Source: Methylobacterium sp. R2-1
Lineage (GTDB): Bacteria > Pseudomonadota > Alphaproteobacteria > Rhizobiales > Beijerinckiaceae
Length of the DNA: 64,000 nucleotides
Assembly (NCBI RefSeq): GCF_014191355.1
Contig: NZ_JACHWM010000022.1
Span: 19,825-83,824, forward strand
Direction: 5' to 3'
The notes under the pieces were generated by a model. The model did not search any database and was not told where the DNA came from. It saw nothing but the letters and a program-made list of their open reading frames with translations. Positions 36,351-43,797 of this stretch are shown piece by piece (position 1 is the first letter of the stretch; every line of letters begins with the position of its first letter). The position numbers were made by a program, and so were the translations under genes.

Positions 36351-36381
36351 CGGCGACCGGCTCGCACCCGGTCGCCGTTTT
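36351..36381 (+). terminator. intrinsic terminator after the 36-aa gene
   Basis: GGCGACCGG, loop CTCGCAC, CCGGTCGCC and GTTTTC. Perfect nine-base stem; not a member of the CCCGCCCGG family. Confidence 0.85.
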
Positions 36382-36582
36382 CGATCAAGTTCATATAGGG
36401 GCAGCCATCTGGCTTCCGCCAGTCCGCAATTCGGCTTCCCCGTCGCCTTCTCTGCCCGTCGCGGTCGAACTCATCGGACGAATCCCCGGCAGAACCAGGG
36501 ATCTGTGGACCGCCTCCCCGGTCGAAATTGACTCGCGTCAGAATGAGAACAAAAAAAGAACATCGCTCACGGGAGGATCGCT

Positions 36583-36921
36583 GTGCCCGCCGCTCACCCC
36601 GACCTCTGCACGCCCGAGACCACTGAGTTCATCGTGCTGCTGCCTGCGGCCGTGGTGGAGGATGAAGAGCGCCGAGAGAACCTGCTCGATGGCCTTGAGG
36701 CAGCGTTTCCAGGCTCGACGTTCCGCGCCGTTCAGTCCGAAAGCCTGCGCAATCCCGAAGGGGAACGACTTGTGATCAATGAGCCGCTCGTCGTTCCGAT
36801 GATGGGCGATGCGAACACCGGAATTCCCGAACCAATCCGCCGCCGGCCCTCCGAAGATCGCATGCACGACATGATGGCGACGCTGCGGGCTCTGCTCAGC
36901 GACGCAGCGAACCTGCACTGA
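36583..36921 (+). CDS. hypothetical protein in prophage region
   Basis: 112 residues from GTG 36583, with GGGAGG nine bases upstream. TTEFIVLLPAAVVEDEERRE, NLLDGLEAAFPGSTFRAV, then GERLVINEPLVVPMM; C-terminal helix MHDMMATLRALLSDAANL. Alpha/beta, cytoplasmic. Its end overlaps the convergent HNH gene by 26 bp. Unknown function. Confidence 0.6.
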   Translation: MPAAHPDLCTPETTEFIVLLPAAVVEDEERRENLLDGLEAAFPGSTFRAVQSESLRNPEGERLVINEPLVVPMMGDANTGIPEPIRRRPSEDRMHDMMATLRALLSDAANLH

Positions 36922-37357
36922 ACCGTGCCGGCCTTTCCGATGGATCGTCGCACCAGAGCGGCAGCAGATAGATCTGCCCGTGCTCGCGTGCGTAGACCTG
37001 CATCGCCGCCTTCAGGCCGTTGTGGCAGCCCCAGCAGAGGCTCTGCAGGTTGGCCACTTTCAGCCGGTCCCCGCCGTCCTCAATCGGTATCTTGTGGTCG
37101 ACCGCATCGGCGAGCCGCTGTCGGCCTTCCTGGGCGCAGAAGACACAGAACGGGTGGCGTCGCCGATGCCGCTCCGATGTCTTCCGCCAGAGGTTGTCGT
37201 AGCCCCTTCCCGCCGTCTTCGGTCTTTCAGGCTCCGGCGCTCGCACGACCCGAGCCGCTGGCGTGGCTCGTCGGCCGAGGATCGTCGGCACCGGCTGTTC
37301 TCCGCTCACAGTTCGGGATGTGGGGAATGGGATACCGGCGTTCCGGGAAATGGGCAA
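36896..37357 (-). CDS. HNH endonuclease (phage type)
   Basis: 153 residues. A basic N-terminal stretch, GYDNLWRKTSERHRRRHPFC, then the HNH core: CVFC, ADAVDHKIPIEDGGDRL (DH), ANLQSLCWGCHNGLKA (N, second Cys pair). Phage HNH proteins of this kind sit beside terminases and help packaging cleavage. Encoded on the same strand and upstream of the terminase genes, as usual. All metal and catalytic residues visible. The remnant at 234-563 is a second, damaged family member. Confidence 0.85.
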   Translation of the reverse strand: MPISRNAGIPFPTSRTVSGEQPVPTILGRRATPAARVVRAPEPERPKTAGRGYDNLWRKTSERHRRRHPFCVFCAQEGRQRLADAVDHKIPIEDGGDRLKVANLQSLCWGCHNGLKAAMQVYAREHGQIYLLPLWCDDPSERPARFSAGSLRR

Positions 37358-37472
37358 CCGGAATTTTACGAGTCATCTCAATGCGTTGGTTGAAAATCGT
37401 CATGCAACCGATTCTCAGTTCGATAGATAAAACCTATTGTGCGACATTCTGTCATAGGAGTTTTCTATCGCG

Positions 37473-37976
37473 ATGAGCATGCGTTCGCTGACCCGGAAAG
37501 AGAGCATCGCCCTAGCGCTGATCCAGGAAAGCATCGTGAACCAGCAGCCGTGCCCCTCGCTGAGCGAGATCGCGGAAGCCATGGGCATGCGAAGCCGCTC
37601 CGGACCGCACCGGCTGGTGAATGGGCTGATCGAGAAAGGCTTTCTGGTCCGGAAAGGACACGGCCTGCGGCTAGTCGAATTGCCAGAAGCCGGCCCGCCG
37701 GTGGCGATCGTCGAGAAGGAGGTGGTTCGCCACGTGCTGCAGCCGGTCCCCATGCCGGTGCGCGAGCCTGTCGTCTCTCCGCATCCGCCAAAGGATCAGG
37801 CGAAGCTGGCCGCCACCCGGCGCAAGCGGACCTACGTCGTGGAATTGGAGCGCGACGTGAACCGGCGGCTGCAGACCATTTCCGAGAACGCCGGCATTCC
37901 GGCTGAGGCAATTATCTCGCAGGCGCTGCGGGCCTGGATCATGGATGCGGAAGCGGATGAGACGGGGGATAGCTGA
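37473..37976 (+). CDS. LexA-like winged-helix plus ribbon-helix-helix regulator
   Basis: 167 residues. N-terminal LexA-type winged helix (~5-65): LTRKESIALALIQESIVNQQ, PSLSEIAEAMGMRS, GPHRLVNGLIEKGFLVRK. A proline-rich linker follows, then a C-terminal unit KRTYVVELERDVNRRLQTIS, ENAGIPAEAIISQALRAWI that looks like a ribbon-helix-helix (strand plus two helices). No LexA peptidase domain. Upstream (37427-37466) is an AT-rich imperfect inverted repeat that could be an autoregulatory operator. Likely a prophage repressor. Stop overlaps the next ATG. Confidence 0.7.
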   Translation: MSMRSLTRKESIALALIQESIVNQQPCPSLSEIAEAMGMRSRSGPHRLVNGLIEKGFLVRKGHGLRLVELPEAGPPVAIVEKEVVRHVLQPVPMPVREPVVSPHPPKDQAKLAATRRKRTYVVELERDVNRRLQTISENAGIPAEAIISQALRAWIMDAEADETGDS

Positions 37977-38074
37977 TGCCAGGCCCGGGCGCAGTAACGA
38001 CACCGCCGCGCCCTCGTGCAAACATCTTCCTTGGGCGAGTGATCAACGTCGGCGAATCAGATCGCCGCGCCTGA
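37976..38074 (+). CDS. 32-aa coupled small ORF
   Basis: MPGPGAVTTPPRPRANIFLG, then RVINVGESDRRA. Its ATG overlaps the stop of the regulator (TGATG), suggesting coupled translation. A disordered Pro-rich start and a short strand; function unknown. Confidence 0.4.
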   Translation: MPGPGAVTTPPRPRANIFLGRVINVGESDRRA

Positions 38075-38099
38075 TATCTTCAGCGGAGCTAGAGCGGCG

Positions 38100-38456
38100 A
38101 TGCTCGTTATTACCATTTTCGACGATCGACAGGACGACTTCTGGCGTCAAACGCTCGCACAGGGCGTGGGCAACCAAAAAGCCTTCTTAGCTAAATACGA
38201 AGCCTTCGTTAAAGGCATGCAGGCTGACGCCGCGCATCTGCCGCAGGCAGAGCAGGATGCCATATTTGGCAGAGTCGTCGCCAGGAACGCTGAATATATG
38301 GCTCTAGCACAGGTCGATCGAGAAGCGCTGAAGGCCAAGCTGGGTATGCCAAACTCTTTCAATGGCCCGAATAGCCTTGGGAAGGTAGCCGCAGAAACCG
38401 CAGTCCGCGCAACTGTGTGGAACAGCGTGGGGGCTCTCTTTCGGCTGTTTCGATAA
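38100..38456 (+). CDS. hypothetical helical protein
   Basis: 118 residues, MLVITIFDDRQDDFWRQTLA, mainly helical (NQKAFLAKYEAFVKGMQADA, QAEQDAIFGRVVARNAEYMA), with a small C-terminal hydrophobic end. GC is lower than in flanking genes. Looks soluble. Ends before a bidirectional hairpin. Unknown function. Confidence 0.55.
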   Translation: MLVITIFDDRQDDFWRQTLAQGVGNQKAFLAKYEAFVKGMQADAAHLPQAEQDAIFGRVVARNAEYMALAQVDREALKAKLGMPNSFNGPNSLGKVAAETAVRATVWNSVGALFRLFR

Positions 38457-38477
38457 TTCTCCGCGCGTAAATGAGAA

Positions 38478-38507
38478 ACGGCCGCAGCGGTGAACCGTCG
38501 CGGCCGT
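38478..38507. terminator. probable bidirectional terminator hairpin
   Basis: ACGGCCGC and GCGGCCGT form a perfect eight-base stem around a loop that itself pairs in part (AGCGGTGAACCGTC). It lies exactly between two convergent genes. No T-run, so termination may be modest. Confidence 0.5.
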
Positions 38508-38518
38508 GATGGGTCTAG

Positions 38519-38716
38519 TCAGCGCGGTTCAGGGCCGGGCAAATCCCAACCCGGAGAGCGCTCTGGCCCCTTCGACTTTTCCGGCGCCATTTCCTTCTGA
38601 ATAAAGCCGAGCGCCTCGCCGAGGGTGTTGAACGCCGCAAGCGGTCGCGGATCGAGGCCGAACACCGCGAAGCCGCCGTGCTCGCAGGCGTGGATGTGGA
38701 GATCGCGGCGAGACAT
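38519..38716 (-). CDS. small hypothetical protein coupled to HU gene
   Basis: 65 residues, MSRRDLHIHACEHGGFAVFG, then LAAFNTLGEALGFIQKEMAP. Its start overlaps the HU gene stop (ATGA), so they are co-translated. A short alpha/beta protein of unknown function. Confidence 0.5.
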   Translation of the reverse strand: MSRRDLHIHACEHGGFAVFGLDPRPLAAFNTLGEALGFIQKEMAPEKSKGPERSPGWDLPGPEPR

Positions 38717-38988
38717 CACGCCACCGCGTCGGCGAGCGCCTTGGACGCCTTGAACTTCGCGACCTTCCGGGCCGGAGAATGGAAGGGCTGCTTCGTCGCC
38801 GGACTGATGCCCGAGCGCGCTGCCTGCGCCTTCACCTTGAACGCGCCGACTTCCGGGATCGTGATATCCCGCCCGCTGCGCAATTCGACGTGGATCAGAT
38901 CCGTCAGCGCCGCCAGCATCGCGCCGGCCTTGCCCTTCGTCACACCCGCCTGCTCGGCAATGTGCGCGGCGATCTCATTCTTGGTCAT
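38716..38988 (-). CDS. HU-family DNA-binding protein
   Basis: 90 residues from ATG 38988. MTKNEIAAHIAEQAGVTKGK (helical dimer part), DLIHVELRSGRDITIPEVGA, the arm region with the usual RxGxxPATKQPF (ISPATKQPF here), and KVAKFKASKALADAV. A histone-like DNA-bending protein; in prophage context it may help integration or repression. All HU core residues present, though the usual GRNP is GISP here. Confidence 0.88.
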   Translation of the reverse strand: MTKNEIAAHIAEQAGVTKGKAGAMLAALTDLIHVELRSGRDITIPEVGAFKVKAQAARSGISPATKQPFHSPARKVAKFKASKALADAVA

Positions 38989-39258
38989 CGTTGCACCTTT
39001 CCAGGCCTCACAACCGAGGCACGGGCGGAACGTGGCGCGCAGCACTCACCAAGTAAAGCACGCGCGCGACGCCGAGAGTGGAATTCCTTGGGGCAAATCC
39101 GGTGTTTCGCCAGCAGGGGCTTTATCCAGGCCCTTCCGCGCCGCGATCGCGTGCAGAAGTAAAACGGCCTACGGGAGCCCGGTGATGGTGGACCACGTCC
39201 GCACCCTTCCAATCTTCGGAAAATAGAGTCAGATTTCAGGCGCTGGAGAAGCGCTGCG

Positions 39259-39423
39259 ATGTTGGCAAAGTTTGGGATTCTGAACGGTATCGGCGCTGTA
39301 GCCGCGTTGGCTGCGCTCCACATCGTTGAACCACAAACGGCCGGCGGGCAGAGTTTGTTGGTGGTCTTAGTTTTGATTTTAGTGAACGGAATTGGAGCAA
39401 TGACATGGCCAAGAAAGCTATAG
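39259..39423 (+). CDS. 54-aa two-helix membrane microprotein
   Basis: MLAKFGILNGIGAVAALAAL, then a second hydrophobic segment SLLVVLVLILVNGIGAMTW, ending PRKL. Two predicted TM helices with a short polar turn. Its 3' end overlaps the start of the glycine-rich secreted protein by 19 bp in another frame, so both are probably one transcript. GC is lower than the regional norm. Not recognised. Confidence 0.5.
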   Translation: MLAKFGILNGIGAVAALAALHIVEPQTAGGQSLLVVLVLILVNGIGAMTWPRKL

Positions 39424-40460
39424 GCGTTTTTTTGGTCTTGGTCGCAACGCTTTATGTCTCAAGCGCTGCCGCACAAGACGGCCCCCGTGTGGTTTGTAAT
39501 GCGCGACCAGACGGTACTGCCGACTGCTATTCCGATTACCCCTCCGGCAGAGGCGGAGGCAGAGGCGGGGGTAGAGGTGGAGGGGGCGGTGGCTGGGGGG
39601 ATGGTACCTTCATAGGCGGAGGCGGCGCTTCTAGAAGCGGCAACGGGGGCGCCGCCGTAGGGACTGGCGGCAGTGGCGGAGGTGGCGGTGCCGCTACCCG
39701 TGGAGGTTTTGGCGGAGGCGGCGGAGCCGGTATGTCCGGAGGGCGCGGTGAGGCTGGTGGGCGCGGCAGGAGCATTGATGGCGGCGGAGTTGGCGGGCGC
39801 GGTGGGATCATCAACTATGCACCAACCAGCGGGAGTGTTGCGACTGGGGCAGGATTAAGCCGACTTATACCAGTGCGGGCGTTAATTGAGCCTGTAGAGA
39901 TGCCGCCTCAGGCGGTCGCTGCTTACGGTATGGTTGCGTTCACCGGCAAGCCCCTACCTAATGAAGTTGCTCGTGCAAAGTTTGTGTGCGAGGCTATGAA
40001 ATCGACACTAATCCCCCAGCCAGAACTTGCGCCCAGCACCCCTCTTTCAAGTCAGATGATTACATATTGGCCAATTACGAATAAAAACAAACCTGAAGCA
40101 GACTCCTGGAAGTGCGATTATTTGGTCGAGAACTACCACCTTAAAACAGGCCTTGATGCTATCACTGACGCTGATGTCAAACGCGAGAGGCTGGCAACAC
40201 GACGCGGGCCATTCTTGATCGCGTGGTCGCCGTCGAAAAGCCGAGGTGAAAAGGATGCGCTCATTCTAATTATCGATATGTCATCTCACGAGAGCCAACA
40301 AAGTTTTGTTGATTTATTCAAAGACTGGAGACAGAAAATTATCGACGATCCAAAGCTTTGGCGAAACGGATGGGATGCAAAGGCAATAATTTCAATGTTT
40401 AGGGATACGCTTGATAAATACGGTGAAACAGTACTCAAATTCGTCAAAGCGGGCGGATGA
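39405..40460 (+). CDS. glycine-rich secreted protein
   Basis: 351 residues. Signal peptide (GVFLVLVATLYVSSAAAQ), then a Cys pair around NARPDGTADCYSDY, then an ~80-residue Gly-rich tract (~46-130, GRGGG and GGGG repeats with Arg, Ala and Ser). A folded C-terminal domain (~150-351) follows: MPPQAVAAYGMVAFTGKPLP, KFVCEAMKSTLIPQ, WKCDYLVENYHLKTGLDA, LILIIDMSSHESQQSFVDLF. The C-terminal part is AT-richer than its neighbours, a sign of transfer. No known domain. Possibly a surface or envelope-associated protein; overlapping membrane microprotein upstream. Confidence 0.65.
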   Translation: MAKKAIGVFLVLVATLYVSSAAAQDGPRVVCNARPDGTADCYSDYPSGRGGGRGGGRGGGGGGWGDGTFIGGGGASRSGNGGAAVGTGGSGGGGGAATRGGFGGGGGAGMSGGRGEAGGRGRSIDGGGVGGRGGIINYAPTSGSVATGAGLSRLIPVRALIEPVEMPPQAVAAYGMVAFTGKPLPNEVARAKFVCEAMKSTLIPQPELAPSTPLSSQMITYWPITNKNKPEADSWKCDYLVENYHLKTGLDAITDADVKRERLATRRGPFLIAWSPSKSRGEKDALILIIDMSSHESQQSFVDLFKDWRQKIIDDPKLWRNGWDAKAIISMFRDTLDKYGETVLKFVKAGG

Positions 40461-40528
40461 AATTCGACCGAGAATCAGCCTTCTTTACTGCTATCTGCGC
40501 ACAAGCAGCGAGCGGCAGCCGTCGCAAA

Positions 40529-41425
40529 TTAGAACATCCGAAGCTGACCCACGGCTCTTGCGCCCTTGGCTGAGTTGCATGGATAGCAAAGGCACTGCGT
40601 GTTTCGGTAAGTGTGATCTCCGCCACGAGCGAGTGGGATGATGTGATCCAACTCCGGCGAGAGCGGCGTCTTCAGTCCTCGGTGGTCGCGTCGCGTCTTT
40701 CTCCTGCATAGCTGGCAACGCCAACCATCCCTCTCGAAAACAGCGATCGGGTCCACGGCTTCACTCCCGATCTGGCGAGCGCGCCGGCGAGCACAGGCGA
40801 CCCGGTCGTGATGGCGCTTACTGCAGGCGGACGAGCAGAAGCGCTGCTCTCGATCCAGAGGAGTGAAGGCGCCGGAGCACTCGAAGCACTGGCCTGCCGG
40901 CCATTCGGCACGATCTCGCTCTCGTTGCCGGGTCCGAGCGCGCACATTCAACGCGTCCTGGCAGGCGCGTGAGCACCATCTGCCTGGCCGACCCAGGTCG
41001 ACGAGGCACTCGATGCACCACGTAACCTTATTTCGATGGCCGAGGGCTCGCTCCGACGGAGGTAGTCCTGCTTCTTCCCTCTTGCGAGCGGCCCAGGCTC
41101 TTCCCGTCCCCCTATAGCCGGCGTCTCTGCATGATGGGCAGAAGCGCCAATTGCCCCGCGGTATCTCGGCATCACACCTTACGCACGCACCTTGCAACAA
41201 CGGGCCGTCCTGTGCGGGCCCGCCGCTGGCTGCGCAGGCAACGCAGTACTTTCTCGGCCTACCTCGCCCGCTGCGAATTGGAAGGGCGCAGCCGCATCTC
41301 CCGCAGAGCGCAACGGCGTCGAACATCTCGTTCAGGCTGGTGATCTGCCGCACAATTGGGCTCCAAGTAATCACTGCGGCCGCTTTGGATGAATCCGCAG
41401 AAAATTTCAACTCTACGCGCTCCAT
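40529..41425 (-). CDS. HNH endonuclease with multiple zinc-finger motifs
   Basis: 298 residues. At least four Cys motifs precede the nuclease: CGRCGC...CVAC, CVRCDAEIP...CPSC, CIEC...CSRAC, CFECSGAF...CSSAC. The C-terminal HNH domain is RDGWRCQLCRRKTRRDHRG, SPELDHIIPLARGGDHTYRN and TQCLCYPCNSAKGAR, with DH, N and Cys4 intact. A phage-type homing or packaging nuclease with a long nucleic-acid-binding N-terminus is likely. Convergent with the glycine-rich gene. Start codon at 41425 is not well fixed; the first ~30 residues are uncertain. Confidence 0.75.
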   Translation of the reverse strand: MERVELKFSADSSKAAAVITWSPIVRQITSLNEMFDAVALCGRCGCALPIRSGRGRPRKYCVACAASGGPAQDGPLLQGACVRCDAEIPRGNWRFCPSCRDAGYRGTGRAWAARKREEAGLPPSERALGHRNKVTWCIECLVDLGRPGRWCSRACQDALNVRARTRQRERDRAEWPAGQCFECSGAFTPLDREQRFCSSACSKRHHDRVACARRRARQIGSEAVDPIAVFERDGWRCQLCRRKTRRDHRGLKTPLSPELDHIIPLARGGDHTYRNTQCLCYPCNSAKGARAVGQLRMF

Positions 41426-41598
41426 TTTGGACCAGCCTCGCCGGTCGTGTCCTTTTTCGCTAATTTCTTAATCTACACCCGCCATCCCTTCGCCTCGCGT
41501 GCTTGCTAGTGGGCGTGCGCGCAGATCGGATGCTTTGCTTTGCCCGTCTGTGCGCCTGCTTCTGTGCGCATTTCTTTCGCGAATACTGCGAATGGCTG

Positions 41599-41627
41599 TT
41601 GACAGGCCGAATGTGCGGCCTCATGTT
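41599..41627 (+). promoter_or_regulatory. probable promoter of the 41.6-45.3 kb small-gene module
   Basis: TTGACA at 41599-41604, a 17-bp spacer made of the inverted repeat GGCCG...CGGCC (41605-41620), and CATGTT at 41622-41627. Transcription would start about 41634, right at the edge of the first 16-bp palindrome. Confidence 0.5.
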
Positions 41628-41635
41628 CGGGATGC

Positions 41636-41651
41636 GCCTCGATTGTGAGGC
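41636..41651. promoter_or_regulatory. start-associated palindrome, copy 1
   Basis: GCCTCGATTGTGAGGC, five-base arms around a six-base centre, 20 nt before the ATG at 41672. One of four copies in this module at nearly constant distance from a start codon. Could be a DNA operator or a 5' mRNA hairpin. Confidence 0.65.
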
Positions 41652-41671
41652 TTCGAACTGAGATCCCTTCC

Positions 41672-42028
41672 ATGACCAGCCTAGAGACGCGCTCTGCGCT
41701 TCAGCTGACCGAGCTGCTGCAGGACCGCGCTACTGAGATCCGCGACAGCGGGCTCACTCCTGACCAGGCAATTGCGAACATCGAGGCGGGCTTGGCTCTG
41801 TCTCTCGCCCGCACTGGCGAAGCGTTCCTGCACGCTGACGAGACTTGGCAGGCTGCGTTTGTCGTGCGGTTCGGTTCGATGCGGCGAGCTGCTGACGCCC
41901 GCTACACGGCCGCAGGGCGCGGCGAACCCGGTTCTGCTCTCCGTACCGCCTTCGAGGCCCAACACGCTGCCTACGCGGCTTGGTGCGCAGCTCGCGGCAT
42001 TCCTGCTGCGCCGGCCGGTGAAGCGTGA
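41672..42028 (+). CDS. hypothetical protein, first gene of palindrome module
   Basis: 118 residues, MTSLETRSALQLTELLQDRA, helical throughout: PDQAIANIEAGLALSLARTG, AFVVRFGSMRRAADARYTAA, ALRTAFEAQHAAYAAWCAAR. Soluble. No domain known to me. Stop overlaps the ATG of a 26-aa membrane peptide (TGATG). Confidence 0.6.
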   Translation: MTSLETRSALQLTELLQDRATEIRDSGLTPDQAIANIEAGLALSLARTGEAFLHADETWQAAFVVRFGSMRRAADARYTAAGRGEPGSALRTAFEAQHAAYAAWCAARGIPAAPAGEA

Positions 42029-42108
42029 TGCTCGCCTGCCTCTTCATCTTCGCTGCGGCAGGCCTGTGTGTCGCTGCATCCGCTGCTGGCGTGTTCCTCG
42101 ACCCCTGA
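42028..42108 (+). CDS. 26-aa hydrophobic microprotein
   Basis: MLACLFIFAAAGLCVAASAA then GVFLDP: essentially one membrane helix. Its ATG lies in the stop of the previous gene, so translation is probably coupled. Could be a toxin-like peptide, a small membrane regulator or a chance ORF. Confidence 0.4.
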   Translation: MLACLFIFAAAGLCVAASAAGVFLDP

Positions 42109-42221
42109 CAGGGCGCGGGCGCAGCGCCTCGGGGCCGGGTTGTCCTGGCCTCGCACGGTGCGCCTGACCAGCCACCCCGCGAATGGCCGCACGCGGCCGG
42201 CTGCGGCCGGGAGTGCGAGAG

Positions 42222-42323
42222 ATGGTTCTCTCTCTGGCAGTCTCCAGAAAGCCAAACGGCGAGTGGTCCTTTCGGATCCGCCTCGCCGTCGGGTTCAGTC
42301 TCTGGAGTTGGCTTAGCTCGTAA
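42222..42323 (+). CDS. 33-aa small ORF
   Basis: MVLSLAVSRKPNGEWSFRIR, then LAVGFSLWSWLSS. GGGAG lies eight bases upstream of the ATG. The C-terminal half is amphipathic to hydrophobic. It occupies the only well-biased frame between 42109 and 42411. Function unknown. Confidence 0.35.
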   Translation: MVLSLAVSRKPNGEWSFRIRLAVGFSLWSWLSS

Positions 42324-42411
42324 GGGCTGATGCCAGAGGGCGGCAGGTGGCTCTGTCGCCCTCACTCCCGAAAGTAGCGCAGGGGCGGGGCGCCGTACAG
42401 CCCGCCCGAAT

Positions 42412-42427
42412 GCCTCGATCGTGAGGC
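42412..42427. promoter_or_regulatory. start-associated palindrome, copy 2
   Basis: GCCTCGATCGTGAGGC, 21 nt before the ATG at 42449; preceded at 42383-42407 by a GC-rich inverted repeat (GGGC, GGGC, loop, GCCC, GCCC). Confidence 0.65.
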
Positions 42428-42448
42428 GCGAACCAAGGATCTCCGCCA

Positions 42449-42604
42449 ATGACCACGACCACCATTCCCGCCGGCTTCCTCGACGGCACGATGACCATTC
42501 CCGAGCTGCGGCGTGCTTGGGCAGATGCCCGCAAGCGTGTGTTCCGGAAGGCCCGGCGCCAGCGCATCGCGGCCAAGGAGTCTTTCCTGCGGTCCGGTCA
42601 CTGA
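42449..42604 (+). CDS. 51-aa basic small protein
   Basis: MTTTTIPAGFLDGTMTIPEL, then RRAWADARKRVFRKARRQRI and a short tail. The C-terminal half is one strongly basic amphipathic helix, typical of nucleic-acid-binding peptides. AAGGA ten bases upstream of the ATG. Follows palindrome copy 2. Unknown function. Confidence 0.6.
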   Translation: MTTTTIPAGFLDGTMTIPELRRAWADARKRVFRKARRQRIAAKESFLRSGH

Positions 42605-42614
42605 GGGACGCCCC

Positions 42615-42872
42615 ATGACCAAGCGCACGCCCTGGCACGACATTCACTCAACCGCGACAGCGCAATTGCTCAAATTCGCCTTCGCCAGTGCCGAAGCAGC
42701 CTGTGCAGAGGGTGGAGGCTACACACTCGGCATCACATTGAAATCCGGTGCGACCTTCGAAGGTGCCCCGGTTGCTGACTGTGCCGAGGATATCGGAGCC
42801 GTACTCGTTCTGGAAAACGGACACTTCATCCTCACGCATGAAATCGCGGCCCTTACCGTGAACCAGTGCTGA
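42615..42872 (+). CDS. small hypothetical protein (Sm-like strand pattern)
   Basis: 85 residues, MTKRTPWHDIHSTATAQLLK; after an N-terminal helix comes a run of strands: YTLGITLKSGATFEGAPV, IGAVLVLENGHFILTHEIAA LTV. The pattern (GxxxxGAPV then hydrophobic strands) recalls Sm/Hfq-like small barrels, but I cannot confirm it. Ten base pairs after the preceding gene, so co-transcribed. Confidence 0.55.
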   Translation: MTKRTPWHDIHSTATAQLLKFAFASAEAACAEGGGYTLGITLKSGATFEGAPVADCAEDIGAVLVLENGHFILTHEIAALTVNQC

Positions 42873-42924
42873 TCTCCCCACCGAATGCGGCCGCGCCCGT
42901 GTGCGGCCTTCCTAGACGCTCCAC

Positions 42925-42940
42925 GCCTCGACTGTGAGGC
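42925..42940. promoter_or_regulatory. start-associated palindrome, copy 3
   Basis: GCCTCGACTGTGAGGC, 20 nt before ATG 42961; preceded at 42889-42908 by GGCCGC...GCGGCC. Confidence 0.65.
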
Positions 42941-42960
42941 TCAGCCCGAAAGCCAATCCG

Positions 42961-43522
42961 ATGACCGATTCCTTCCGCACCCATGACGGCCGCACCCTCC
43001 AGCAAGCCGCCTCTGATCTCGTTTCCCGCGAGGTGCTGTGCTGCATGACCAGGATGGTCTCGACGCTCGCGGGCGGCGCTCACACCGTCCCGCACCGCGA
43101 TCACGGCGACACGGCGCTCTTCGACCTGACGCAACAAGCGTTCGAACTCGCCGCGCCCGTGCTCGACTATGAGGAAGCCGCGCGGGAAGCGGGTTGGTAC
43201 ATCGAAGGTGGGGACTTCTGGAGCAAGAACACCGACGATACCTCCCCCACCGCCGAGCCCGGCGATGCCAATGGCTGGCAGCAGCTGTGCGAGGAACAGG
43301 GCATCGAGCCCCACGAATCGGAGGTGTTCGAGCATTGGGCCGTCTCGACTTGGCTTCGTGTCCGAGTCCTTCGACGGCATCAGCGGCACCGCTGCGCGCG
43401 CCGGCGCGATCCAGGAAGCAATCGACAAGCTCGAACGGCGCGGGCTGATCGGCCCGGCTGTGGGTTCCCTACTCGCCGAGATCTTCGACGTGCCGCATCA
43501 TGCGGCGCTGGAACTCGCCTAG
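42961..43522 (+). pseudogene. phage-type hypothetical protein, apparently frameshifted
   Basis: From ATG 42961 (MTDSFRTHDGRTLQQAASDL) the sequence is convincing through DYEEAAREAGWYIEGGDFWS and SEVFEHWAVSTWL at about 43350. The same frame then becomes Arg-rich and runs to 43629, overlapping the next gene. A different frame picks up good coding at ~43350 (ESFDGISGTAARAGAIQEAI, DKLERRGLIGPAVGSLLAEI) and stops at 43522. Either one gene with a frameshift or two genes joined by a deletion. Acidic, cytoplasmic; the EHWxVSxWL segment is common in orphan methylobacterial phage proteins. Confidence 0.5.
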
Positions 43523-43540
43523 CAGAGAGGGTCCGCCCGC

Positions 43541-43708
43541 ATGAACCCGATACGCTGGATCAAGAACAAGATCGCCGCACGGTGGGACGGGGCGGCCGAG
43601 AGCGCCGAACGCACGCGGCTGAGGCGTGAGCGCGAGTCCGTCGAGCTAAAGCGGCGGATCGATGAGACGCGGGAGAAACTGGAGAGAGAAAGGATCGCAC
43701 GCGAGTGA
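43541..43708 (+). CDS. 55-aa charged helical protein
   Basis: MNPIRWIKNKIAARWDGAAE, then a continuous Arg/Glu-rich helix (RRERESVELKRRIDETREKL) likely to form a coiled coil. Starts 18 bp after the preceding stop. Short adaptor or DNA/RNA-binding peptide; unknown. Confidence 0.5.
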   Translation: MNPIRWIKNKIAARWDGAAESAERTRLRRERESVELKRRIDETREKLERERIARE

Positions 43709-43763
43709 TGCGCCCCTGCCGGATGGGTGCGATCCGTCCGGCACAGCCGCACCATGCCATTGC

Positions 43764-43779
43764 GCCTCGATCGTGAGGC
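43764..43779. promoter_or_regulatory. start-associated palindrome, copy 4
   Basis: GCCTCGATCGTGAGGC, 18 nt before the TTG start at 43798; preceded at 43718-43742 by GCCGGA...TCCGGC. Confidence 0.65.
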
Positions 43780-43797
43780 ATTTCCGAAGGAGTCGCT

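Noticed and set aside
39536..39814. Proline-rich minus-strand ORF
   Set aside because: Complement of the glycine-rich tract of the secreted protein.
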